Origin: Oscillospiraceae bacterium
GTDB taxonomy: Bacteria > Bacillota > Clostridia > Oscillospirales > Ruminococcaceae
Direction of reading: 5' to 3'
DNA length: 5,812 nt
Assembly: GCA_019413245.1 (NCBI GenBank)
Contig: DXNX01000158.1
Span: forward strand, 1-5,812
Positions 1 to 4,953 of this stretch are shown piece after piece; the first letter of the stretch is position 1; the number at the start of each line of letters is the position of its first letter. The notes under the pieces are model-generated. The model worked only from the letters and a program-made list of their open reading frames with translations, made no database searches and was not told where the DNA came from. The translations under genes were made by a program, and so were the position numbers.

Positions 1-176
1 CCGATCAGCGGGTAGGTCTGGGTGATGATCTGGCCGTAGTAGCTGGGGTCGGTCAGGGTCTCCTGAAAGCCGACCATGCCGGTGGCGAACACGACCTCGC
101 CCACGGTGGTGCCTTCGGCGCCGATACTGCTGCCGGTGAGCACCGTACCGTTTGCCAAAATCAGATATGCCTGCAT
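1..176 (-). CDS. carA: Carbamoyl-phosphate synthase small subunit, N-terminal part (cut by window edge)
   Basis: CarA is the glutamine amidotransferase subunit that supplies ammonia to CarB for carbamoyl phosphate, the first step of pyrimidine (and arginine) synthesis. Only the first 58 codons are present; the gene continues past the left edge. The protein starts MQAYLILANGTVLTGSSIGA and continues with GEVVFATGMVGFQETLTDPS, then a YYGQIITQTYPLIG stretch. This is the highly recognisable CarA N-terminal domain (G-x-V-F-x-T-G-M-x-G-x-Q-E-x-x-T-D-P-S-Y-x-G-Q-I). The catalytic glutaminase domain lies outside the window. The ATG at 174-176 is preceded by GAGG at 183-186 with a 6-nt gap. It follows pyrE after only 20 nt on the same strand, so it is very probably co-transcribed, with carB expected next. 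Its place in a pyr operon suggests a pyrimidine-dedicated synthetase, which is inference. Confidence 0.95.
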   Translation of the reverse strand, partial: MQAYLILANGTVLTGSSIGAEGTTVGEVVFATGMVGFQETLTDPSYYGQIITQTYPLI

Positions 177-196
177 AGTTTGCCTCGCTTCAAAAA

Positions 197-793
197 TCAC
201 AGCTTCTGCTTTGCCTGTTCCTTCATCTTACGGCTGCCCAGATGAACCAGCGGCAGCTTGCCCTCCTTGCAGATGGGGCATTCGTCGGGGGCATAGTTGG
301 GCAGTTCCAGCTTCAGGGCGCTGGCCAGGATGGGAATGGGAGAGGGCGCGGAGGCGGTGGTGCGGTCCACCACGCAGACGATGCCCAGGCAGATGCCGCC
401 GGCTTCCTCGATCACGCGCTTGGTCTCCAGGCTGGACACACCGGTGGTGACCACGTCCTCGGCAATGATGCAGCGCTGGCCCGGCTTGATCTGGAAGCGC
501 TTGAGGGTCATGACGTTGTCCACACGCTCGGTGAAGATGGCGGGCTTGCCGCACTGACGGCCCAGCTCGTAAGCATAGACGATGCCGCCCATGGCGGGAC
601 CAACGAACAGGTCCACGTCCATCTCCTTCAGCTTTTCAGCCACCGGAGCCATGACCTCGGCGCACTTGTCGGGGTACTGCTGCAGATAGGCCATCTGGCA
701 GTAAGCCCCGGAGTGACGACCGCTGGAAAGAAGGAAGTGACCTTCCAAAAAAGCACCGCATTCCTTCAGAATTTCTTTTGCATCTCTTGCCAT
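197..793 (-). CDS. pyrE: Orotate phosphoribosyltransferase
   Basis: This enzyme transfers the phosphoribosyl group of PRPP to orotate, giving OMP, the substrate of PyrF. The product is 198 aa. The type I PRPP-binding loop is clear at residues 108-120 (C-I-I-A-E-D-V-V-T-T-G-V-S). The upstream segment LLSSGRHSGAYCQM (about 21-34) is the usual N-terminal orotate/PRPP region, and VGPAMGGIVYAYELG (about 64-78) is the conserved core strand and loop. The C-terminal tail carries a CPxC pair (C172, C175) within YAPDECPICKEG, followed by PLVHLGSR. I associate this with the Thermus/clostridial branch of PyrE rather than the E. coli type. Start choice: the ATG at 791-793 has GGAGGG at 801-806. The reading frame stays open to 865, but the upstream start has no Shine-Dalgarno and adds 24 residues unlike the family. 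It follows pyrD after a 142-nt gap holding its own promoter, and precedes carA by 20 nt. Confidence 0.96.
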   Translation of the reverse strand: MARDAKEILKECGAFLEGHFLLSSGRHSGAYCQMAYLQQYPDKCAEVMAPVAEKLKEMDVDLFVGPAMGGIVYAYELGRQCGKPAIFTERVDNVMTLKRFQIKPGQRCIIAEDVVTTGVSSLETKRVIEEAGGICLGIVCVVDRTTASAPSPIPILASALKLELPNYAPDECPICKEGKLPLVHLGSRKMKEQAKQKL

Positions 794-882
794 CGTTAAA
801 CCCTCCATACTATGTTTCCGTATACCTGTTATCCTGTGCAGACATCGGCCCGAAGGCACGCACATCCGCTCTTTTCCACTCT

Positions 883-911
883 TTGCCTTATGATAGCATC
901 ATTTGTATAAT
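883..911 (+). promoter_or_regulatory. Possible plus-strand promoter antisense to pyrD
   Basis: On the plus strand, TTGCCT (883-888, 4/6 to the -35 consensus), a 17-bp spacer and a perfect TATAAT (906-911), preceded by TG (extended -10), form a promoter-like pair. It is interleaved with the minus-strand pyrE promoter. Transcription would start near 918 and run antisense into the 3' end of pyrD. No plus-strand gene follows. It may be genuine bidirectional initiation or a by-product of AT-rich DNA. Confidence 0.4.
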
Positions 912-918
912 TTTGCAA
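890..918 (-). promoter_or_regulatory. Internal sigma-70/sigma-A type promoter for pyrE-carA
   Basis: Read on the minus strand, the -35 box is TTGCAA (913-918, 4/6 to TTGACA). A 17-bp spacer follows, then the -10 box TATCAT (890-895, 5/6 to TATAAT). Transcription would start near position 883 and run into pyrE. The promoter gives the distal genes pyrE-carA a supply independent of the pyrC leader. The -35 box lies inside a perfect palindrome (914-928), so the promoter is probably controlled. Confidence 0.7.
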
Positions 919-928
919 TGTCATTGCA
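914..928. repeat. Perfect 7-1-7 palindrome over the pyrE promoter -35, candidate operator
   Basis: TGCAATG (914-920), one central base, then CATTGCA (922-928) form a perfect inverted repeat. A one-base centre cannot make a good RNA hairpin, so a site for a dimeric DNA-binding protein is the natural reading. It overlaps the minus-strand -35 box and sits at the predicted start of the overlapping plus-strand promoter. A bound protein would be expected to block both. The regulator is unknown. Confidence 0.55.
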
Positions 929-935
929 TAAAATT

Positions 936-1853
936 TCAGTTCTTCCGGGCGCAGCCGCGGATCTCGTCCAGGTTCTGCACGCCGTGGGCCTGCATCCAGT
1001 CCGCCATCTCGTTCACGATGCGGGTGCAGGCCATGGGGTCCAGGAAGTTGGCGGTGCCCACCTGCACGGCGGCAGCGCCGGCCATGATGAATTCCAGGGC
1101 GTCCTTGCCGGTGCTGATGCCGCCCAGCCCGATGACCGGGATGTTGACGGCGCCCACGGCCTGCCAGACCATGCGCAGGGCGATGGGACGCACCGCCGGG
1201 CCGGACAGACCCGCGAAGGTGTTTTCAAACACCGGCTTGCGGCGTTCCAGGTCAATGGCGCAGGCCTGGAAGGTGTTGCACAGGCTGATGCCGTCGGCAC
1301 CGGCGGCTTCCACTGCCTTGCACATCTCGGTCAGATTCTCAGCCTGGGGGCTGAGCTTGACCACCAGAGGCACGGTGCAGACCTTGCGCACCGCCGAAAC
1401 CACTTCGGAAGCATCCGCGGCGCGGATACCGAAGGCCAGACCGCCCTGCTTGACGTTGGGGCAGCTGATATTCAGTTCCAGGAAGTCGATGCCCGCTTCG
1501 CAGAGCATCCGCACGCCTTCCACGTTCTCCTCGATGGTGTGGCCGCCCAGGTTGGCCCAGACGGTGGTGCCCAGGGTCTTCATGGCGGGCAGTTCATGCT
1601 CGATAAAGTGGGCCACGCCGGGGTTCTGCAGACCGATGGAGTTCATCAGGCCGGAAGGCGTTTCGTACAGGCGCTCGCCGGGGTTGCCGGGCTGACCGTT
1701 GAGGGTCAGGCCCTTGCCGGAGATACCGCCCAGTACCCGCAGGTCCTGGATGTCGGCGTACTCGGGGCCGAAGCCGAAGGTGCCGGAAGCCGCGATGACC
1801 GGGCTGGCCAGACGCTTGCCCAGCAGGTCCACATGCAGATCTACATTAGTCAA
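936..1853 (-). CDS. pyrD: Dihydroorotate dehydrogenase class 1B, catalytic FMN subunit
   Basis: PyrDB oxidises dihydroorotate to orotate at FMN and passes electrons to PyrK, which reduces NAD+; the enzyme is cytosolic. Counting from a TTG start the product is 305 aa, normal for the class. Visible motifs are SPVIAASGTFGFG (about 17-29), ETPSGLMNSIGLQNPG (64-79), NISCPN with catalytic Cys131 (128-133), VVKLSP with Lys166 (164-169) and the phosphate-binding end GLGGISTGKDALEFIMAGA (242-260), then VQVGTANF. Cys as the active-site base marks class 1; adjacent pyrK marks subclass 1B. Start: TTG at 1851-1853 has AGGAGG at 1863-1868 with a 9-nt gap, and the protein then begins TNVDLHVDLLG, as the family does. 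No ATG fits: the in-frame ATG near 1874 lies upstream of the SD. The start overlaps the pyrK stop by 8 nt. Confidence 0.96.
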   Translation of the reverse strand: MTNVDLHVDLLGKRLASPVIAASGTFGFGPEYADIQDLRVLGGISGKGLTLNGQPGNPGERLYETPSGLMNSIGLQNPGVAHFIEHELPAMKTLGTTVWANLGGHTIEENVEGVRMLCEAGIDFLELNISCPNVKQGGLAFGIRAADASEVVSAVRKVCTVPLVVKLSPQAENLTEMCKAVEAAGADGISLCNTFQACAIDLERRKPVFENTFAGLSGPAVRPIALRMVWQAVGAVNIPVIGLGGISTGKDALEFIMAGAAAVQVGTANFLDPMACTRIVNEMADWMQAHGVQNLDEIRGCARKN

Positions 1854-2631
1854 GGTCGAACACCTCCTGTGCATCAAAGACCGGGCCATCCTTGCAGACG
1901 GTGCGCGGGCCAACCTTGGTCATGCAGGTGCAGCCCAGGCAGGCGCCCAGACCGCAGGCCATCTTGCGTTCCAGGCTGACGATGCAGGGGGTCTGCTTTT
2001 CGGCGCAGATCTTATACACACCCTTCATCATCACGTTGGGGCCGCAGGCCAGGACAAGGTCGAAGTTTTCGGGGTGCAGGATGCCGGTGACCAGGCCATG
2101 ATATCCCACGGCGCCGGAATCAGTGGCCACGCTGACGGCGGCGCAGTAGGGCAGGAATTCTTCCAGCCCGTAGGGCTCATCCCGGAAGCCCACATACAGT
2201 TCCGGCTTGGCGCCAGCGGCGGCCAGCTCCTTGCAGAGCAGCAGCAGGGGTGCGGTGCCGATGCCGCCGCCCACCACGGCCACCCGGCCGGTGCCGGATT
2301 TGGCGGCTTCGGCCACATTGAAGCCGTTGCCGCAGGGACCGGTGAGGGACAGGGTGTCCCCTGCTTTCAGGGCGGCCAGCTTCTCGGTGCCCTGGCCCTT
2401 GACCTGATACAGGAAAGTCAGGGTGTTGGAAGCAGCATCAAAATCATGGACGCTGATGGGGCGGGACAGCACCGGGGCTTCATCGGCAGCCCAGCAGCGC
2501 AGCATGTAGAACTGGCCGGCATGGGGCCGGAATTCCGGCCGGGCGTCGGGCCATTCCACCGTCAGGCGGCGGATATCGGCGGCCACGGCCTGCTGGCCGA
2601 GGACCTTTGCCTTACAGTTTATCGCACTCAC
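1846..2631 (-). CDS. pyrK: Dihydroorotate dehydrogenase electron transfer subunit (FAD, 2Fe-2S)
   Basis: PyrK is the FAD and [2Fe-2S] subunit of the PyrD2-PyrK2 heterotetramer. It carries electrons from PyrD's FMN to NAD+. The product is 261 aa, with a ferredoxin-reductase fold. The FAD-binding RPIS motif is at 57-60, the nucleotide-binding GGGIGTAPL at 121-129 and CGPNVMM at 196-202. The C-terminal cluster region reads ACGLGACLGCTC and then C246. C226, C231, C234 and C246 are the likely iron-sulfur ligands; C236 is an extra cysteine. The start is GTG (2629-2631), with GGGAGG at 2641-2646 and a 9-nt gap. It overlaps the end of pyrF by 20 nt, and its own end overlaps pyrD by 8 nt. This suggests coupled translation that would keep PyrK and PyrD in balance. 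Confidence 0.96.
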   Translation of the reverse strand: MSAINCKAKVLGQQAVAADIRRLTVEWPDARPEFRPHAGQFYMLRCWAADEAPVLSRPISVHDFDAASNTLTFLYQVKGQGTEKLAALKAGDTLSLTGPCGNGFNVAEAAKSGTGRVAVVGGGIGTAPLLLLCKELAAAGAKPELYVGFRDEPYGLEEFLPYCAAVSVATDSGAVGYHGLVTGILHPENFDLVLACGPNVMMKGVYKICAEKQTPCIVSLERKMACGLGACLGCTCMTKVGPRTVCKDGPVFDAQEVFDLD

Positions 2632-3478
2632 TCTGGATATCCTCCCTCATGCGGACACATTCGTTATAGGCGGCCTCGGCATAGTTGACGCCGGGCTGCT
2701 TCTTCCAGGCCAGCAGGATGCCGCGGCTGGAGTTGACCACGCCGCCGTTGCCCTTGTTCAGGTAACGGGCGATGTCGGCAGCCTTGCCGCCCTGGGCACC
2801 GTAGCCGGGGATCAGGAAGAAGGTGTTCTTGTAAGCGGCGCGGATGGCGGAAGCCTCCTCGGTGTGGGTGCCACCGATGACCAGGCCCAGGCTGGTGTAG
2901 CCGCTTTCACCGATGTAATCCTGGCCCAGCGCGGAGATGCTGTCGCCCACCAGGTCATAGACGTGACGGCCGTCGGCCAGTTTTTGGTACTCAAAGTCCT
3001 TGGCGCCGGGGTTGGAGGTGCGGCACAGGACGAACACGCCCTTGCCCTGGTCCTTGCAGTAGGGCAGGTAGGGGCTGATGGAATCCAGGCCCATGTAGGG
3101 GGCCAGGGTGATGATGTCGGCTTCAAAGTCACCGGTGAAGTGGGCCTTGGCGTACATTTCGGCGGTCTTGGCAATGTCGCCGCGCTTGATGTCGGCGATG
3201 ACCGGCAGACCGGTCTCCCGCACCATGCGCAGGGTCTCGGCGTAGGCACGCATGCCGTCCAGGCCCAGGGATTCATAGTAGGCGATCTGCACCTTGTAGC
3301 AGCCGGCGGCAGACTTGGTGGCGTCGATCAGGGCGCGGTTGAAGGCCACCACGTTCTCCCCTGCCGTCTTGGTGCTGTCCACGGCGGATTCGGGCAGATA
3401 GCTCAGTTCGGTGTCCAGACCCACGCACACGGGGCCGTTGGCTGCCACGCTGGCATACAGTTTGTCCATGTTGGTCAT
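2612..3478 (-). CDS. pyrF: Orotidine 5'-phosphate decarboxylase, group 2 type
   Basis: PyrF decarboxylates OMP to UMP, the last step of the pathway. The product is 288 aa. This is longer than the roughly 240-aa E. coli/Bacillus form and typical of the group 2 subfamily (as in mycobacteria and many Clostridia). The catalytic Asp-x-Lys-x-x-Asp segment is visible as DIKRGD at 96-101, with the early substrate segment VGLDTELSYLP (19-29). ITLAPYMG (123-130), IPGYGAQGG (223-231) and NSSRGI (249-254) form the phosphate-binding end of the barrel. The ATG at 3476-3478 has AGGAGG at 3488-3493 with a 9-nt gap. That SD overlaps the pyrC stop codon, and the intergenic gap is 14 nt. A second in-frame ATG three codons downstream is too far from the SD. 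The 3' end overlaps the pyrK start by 20 nt. Confidence 0.96.
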   Translation of the reverse strand: MTNMDKLYASVAANGPVCVGLDTELSYLPESAVDSTKTAGENVVAFNRALIDATKSAAGCYKVQIAYYESLGLDGMRAYAETLRMVRETGLPVIADIKRGDIAKTAEMYAKAHFTGDFEADIITLAPYMGLDSISPYLPYCKDQGKGVFVLCRTSNPGAKDFEYQKLADGRHVYDLVGDSISALGQDYIGESGYTSLGLVIGGTHTEEASAIRAAYKNTFFLIPGYGAQGGKAADIARYLNKGNGGVVNSSRGILLAWKKQPGVNYAEAAYNECVRMREDIQSECDKL

Positions 3479-3492
3479 TGGAAATTGCCTCC

Positions 3493-4683
3493 TTACTCTT
3501 CGCTCTGATAGGTGATCTTGCCGCCCTTGATGGTCATCTTGATGCGGCCGTACAGATTTTCGCCGTCAAACGGCGTATTCTTGCTCTTGCTGTGCAGCTT
3601 GTCGGCGTGCACGGTATACATATGGTCAATATCCACCAGCACCAGGTCGGCATCGTAGCCGGGGCACAGCAGACCCTTGCGATCGGCCAGACCCATGACG
3701 GCGGCGGGACCGGCGCTCATGAGGAAGCTCAGGTGTTCCAGGGGCAGGCCTTCCATGCGGCAGAGCTTGGTGTAGCAAGCGGCAAAGGCGGTTTCCAGCC
3801 CCACCATGCCCGCAGCGCCCTTGGACTTTTCCTCGGCGGTGTGGGGGGCATGGTCGGTGCCGATGCAGGTGACGGTGCCGTCCTTGATGGCTTCCACCAG
3901 CGCCTTCACGTCGTTGGCGGTGCGGATGGGCGGGTTCACCTTATACTGCAGGCGCTTGTCGTCGAACCACAGGTGATGGGGGGTGACTTCGCAGGAGACC
4001 CGGGCGCCCTTGCGGCGGCTCTGGCGCACCGCGTCCACGGCCTCGGCGGTGGAAACGTGGCACATGTGCAGCCGGGTGCCGTAGTACTCGGCCAGGTGGC
4101 AGTTGCGCACCGTTTCAATGTTTTCGGCCAGGCGATAGTCCCAGGGGCTGATCTCCCGGTCCTCGGCGTGGGACATCACGGTGAGGCCGCGCTCGGTGGC
4201 GATGGCAAAGACCCGGGCCATGACCGCGTTGTCCATGACGCCGTTGCCGTCCTCGGTGATGAAGCGGATGTCCGCGGGCAGGGTCATCAGGTGGTCGATG
4301 GTCTTGCCGTCAAAGTCCTTGGTGATGGACACGGTCTGGTTGGCGTCACACAGGCCGATCTCTTTGGCCTTGTTCTGCACCGCGTAGACGATGTCCGGGG
4401 TGGAGCACACCGGCTTGGTGTTGGGCATCAGGTTCACGAAGGTGTACCCGCCCGCGGCCGCAGCGGCGGAGCCGGTGGCGATATCTTCTTTATATTCCAG
4501 GCCGGGGGTGCGCCAGTGGCAGTGGGTGTCGATGAATGCAGGCAGCACGGTCAGACCGGCGGCATCGATGACTTCGGCGTCCAGTTCGGCGGGCAGTCCT
4601 GCGCCGATGGCAGCGATCTTGCCGTCTTTGACCCAGACATCACAGATGCGGCCGGAGTCGTCCTTGGCATTGCGGATCAGCAT
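3493..4683 (-). CDS. pyrC: Dihydroorotase, class I
   Basis: PyrC cyclises N-carbamoyl-aspartate to dihydroorotate, a zinc-dependent step. The product is 396 aa, an amidohydrolase-fold protein with the small N-terminal beta domain (about 1-48) ahead of the barrel. Predicted metal ligands are H54 and H56 (DTHCHWRTPG), D145 (TEDG, where class I enzymes have Asp rather than a carboxylated lysine), H172 (SHAED), H209 (CHVSTAEAV) and D277 (GTDHAPH). The KEDIATGSAAAAAGGYTFV stretch, MPNT, TPHHL and NPPIR are all standard. The segment after the first His is unusual: HCHWRT where most family members have H-V/L-H-L/F-R-D/E. The second signature, GTDHAPHTAEEK, is intact, so activity is expected. The ATG at 4681-4683 has AGGGAGG at 4691-4697 with a 7-nt gap. 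It is the first structural gene after the leader attenuator. Confidence 0.95.
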   Translation of the reverse strand: MLIRNAKDDSGRICDVWVKDGKIAAIGAGLPAELDAEVIDAAGLTVLPAFIDTHCHWRTPGLEYKEDIATGSAAAAAGGYTFVNLMPNTKPVCSTPDIVYAVQNKAKEIGLCDANQTVSITKDFDGKTIDHLMTLPADIRFITEDGNGVMDNAVMARVFAIATERGLTVMSHAEDREISPWDYRLAENIETVRNCHLAEYYGTRLHMCHVSTAEAVDAVRQSRRKGARVSCEVTPHHLWFDDKRLQYKVNPPIRTANDVKALVEAIKDGTVTCIGTDHAPHTAEEKSKGAAGMVGLETAFAACYTKLCRMEGLPLEHLSFLMSAGPAAVMGLADRKGLLCPGYDADLVLVDIDHMYTVHADKLHSKSKNTPFDGENLYGRIKMTIKGGKITYQSEE

Positions 4684-4725
4684 GATACAGCCTCCCTAAA
4701 ATGGTGGTTCTAAGCCCGTTTGGGC

Positions 4726-4755
4726 AAAAAAAAACTTTTCCCCAATGGGAAAAGT
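4726..4755 (-). terminator. Intrinsic terminator (attenuator) ahead of pyrC
   Basis: In the minus-strand transcript ACTTTTCCC (4755-4747) pairs perfectly with GGGAAAAGT (4742-4734) around a 4-nt loop. This is a 9-bp stem followed directly by a run of U (4734-4726, nine including the last stem base). It sits between the pyrC promoter and the pyrC start, about 43 nt before the ATG, so it must be conditional for the operon to be expressed. Its first stem base is the last base of the leader ORF stop codon. A short GCCC/GGGC stem-loop (4714-4725) follows it. Confidence 0.85.
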
Positions 4756-4844
4756 CAAAAAAGCCGCCCGTTCGCGGTGTCAGGAAAAAACACGGCACCG
4801 TCAAAATTCAGAACGCTGGACATCATGGCCGAGCGGAACTGCAT
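4755..4844 (-). CDS. Putative 29-aa leader peptide of the pyr operon (PyrL-like by position)
   Basis: This short ORF lies between the pyrC promoter and the attenuator. The ATG (4842-4844) has an excellent AAGGAGG (4854-4860) with a 9-nt gap, as good as the SDs of the pyr genes. The peptide starts MQFRSAMMSS, contains GAVFFPD and ends NGRLF. It has no hydrophobic segment or known domain, so the act of translation is probably what matters. Two UUUUUU tracts lie in the coding sequence (4785-4790, two Phe codons; 4757-4762, next to the stop). The TGA stop (4755-4757) shares its last base with the terminator stem, so a ribosome reaching the stop would cover the left arm. By analogy with enterobacterial PyrL, translation is proposed to control read-through into pyrC; I cannot confirm homology. 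An alternative is a chance ORF, but the SD and stop placement argue against that. Confidence 0.65.
   Translation of the reverse strand: MQFRSAMMSSVLNFDGAVFFPDTANGRLF
4757..4777 (-). promoter_or_regulatory. Small GC hairpin followed by U6, candidate pause or weak terminator
   Basis: In the transcript CCGC (4777-4774) can pair with GCGG (4767-4764) across a 6-nt loop. One C and UUUUUU (4762-4757) follow. The 4-bp stem is short for an efficient terminator, so a polymerase pause site is more likely. It lies inside the leader ORF, just before the main attenuator. Confidence 0.4.
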
Positions 4845-4868
4845 GTGACGGTGCCTCCTTTTTTGACA
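4778..4868 (-). promoter_or_regulatory. Long leader stem-loop enclosing the leader peptide start
   Basis: In the transcript GGCACCGTCA (4855-4846) is perfectly complementary to TGACGGTGCC (4803-4794). Beyond a 3x3 internal loop, A6 (4864-4859) faces U6 (4790-4785). Beyond a 3-nt bulge, TGTC (4868-4865) faces GACA (4781-4778). That is 20 base pairs in total around a 42-nt loop that carries the leader ATG. The SD lies in the internal loop and the top of the core stem. A ribosome translating the leader would open the stem. When closed it would hide the SD and place a U6 tract just after a strong stem, a plausible polymerase pause site. Confidence 0.65.
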
Positions 4869-4892
4869 TTCTTTACGGGGGTTTTGCATAAT
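4863..4892 (+). promoter_or_regulatory. Possible second plus-strand promoter upstream of the hydrolase gene
   Basis: On the plus strand a perfect TTGACA (4863-4868), an 18-bp spacer and CATAAT (4887-4892, 5/6) resemble a promoter. It would start near 4899 and run toward the gene at 5090, leaving a leader of about 190 nt. It faces the pyrC promoter across the same AT-rich DNA. The hydrolase gene has a closer candidate at 5008-5036, so this one is less certain. Confidence 0.35.
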
Positions 4893-4899
4893 TTTCATT

Positions 4900-4928
4900 A
4901 TTCTACCACGCCCCCGTTTTCCTGTCAA
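4900..4928 (-). promoter_or_regulatory. Main pyr operon promoter (upstream of pyrC)
   Basis: On the minus strand the -35 is a perfect TTGACA (4923-4928). The spacer is 17 bp and the -10 is TAGAAT (4900-4905, 5/6). Transcription would start around 4893-4896. That leaves about 210 nt of leader before pyrC and about 50 nt before the leader ORF. This is the strongest promoter-like sequence in the window, which fits control by attenuation downstream rather than by weak initiation. The GC-rich arm CCCCCGT (4911-4917) in the spacer is repeated inverted at 4875-4881. Confidence 0.8.
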
Positions 4929-4940
4929 GGCAAAGGACCG

Positions 4941-4953
4941 GGTGCCGGGCACC
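4941..4953. repeat. Perfect 6-1-6 palindrome between the divergent promoters
   Basis: GGTGCC, one base, GGCACC form a perfect inverted repeat 12 bp upstream of the pyrC -35 box. The one-base centre argues for a DNA-binding site rather than an RNA hairpin. The GGCACCGTC string at 4948-4956 also occurs in both arms of the leader stem (4794-4802 and, inverted, 4847-4855). Confidence 0.4.

Larger units (their letters stand above)
794..935 (-). promoter_or_regulatory. pyrD-pyrE intergenic regulatory region and pyrE 5' leader
   Basis: This is the only sizeable gap inside the operon. Next to pyrD (about 900-935) it is AT-rich, unlike the GC-rich genes around it, and holds the promoter elements listed separately. 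From the predicted start near 883 down to the pyrE ATG the leader is about 90 nt. It contains a short GCC-TTCG-GGC stem-loop but no convincing intrinsic terminator and no good leader ORF. I see no terminator after pyrD either, so read-through from the pyrC promoter into pyrE is possible. Confidence 0.6.

Noticed and set aside
794..865. Upstream extension of pyrE by 24 residues
   Set aside because: There is no Shine-Dalgarno at the upstream start, the residues do not resemble the PyrE N terminus, and the extension covers the pyrE 5' leader. The ATG at 793 has a strong SD.
1854..1913. Upstream ATG starts for pyrD inside pyrK
   Set aside because: They would place the strong AGGAGG within the coding sequence and add a basic, non-family N terminus. 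TTG at 1853 fits both SD and protein.
903..2688. Long plus-strand open frames opposite pyrD and pyrK
   Set aside because: GC-rich codon bias of the real minus-strand genes keeps the opposite frames open. Their translations are low-complexity and match no family.
4684..4704. PyrR-binding-loop-like core (G-N-GAGG-C-U) just before the pyrC ATG
   Set aside because: The match is mostly the pyrC Shine-Dalgarno AGGGAGG. The upstream CC that pairs in the PyrR loop consensus is TT here, and I see no supporting stem.
3478..4713. 411-codon plus-strand frame opposite pyrC
   Set aside because: It is a shadow of pyrC: Gly/His/Val-rich translation with no recognisable domain or convincing SD.
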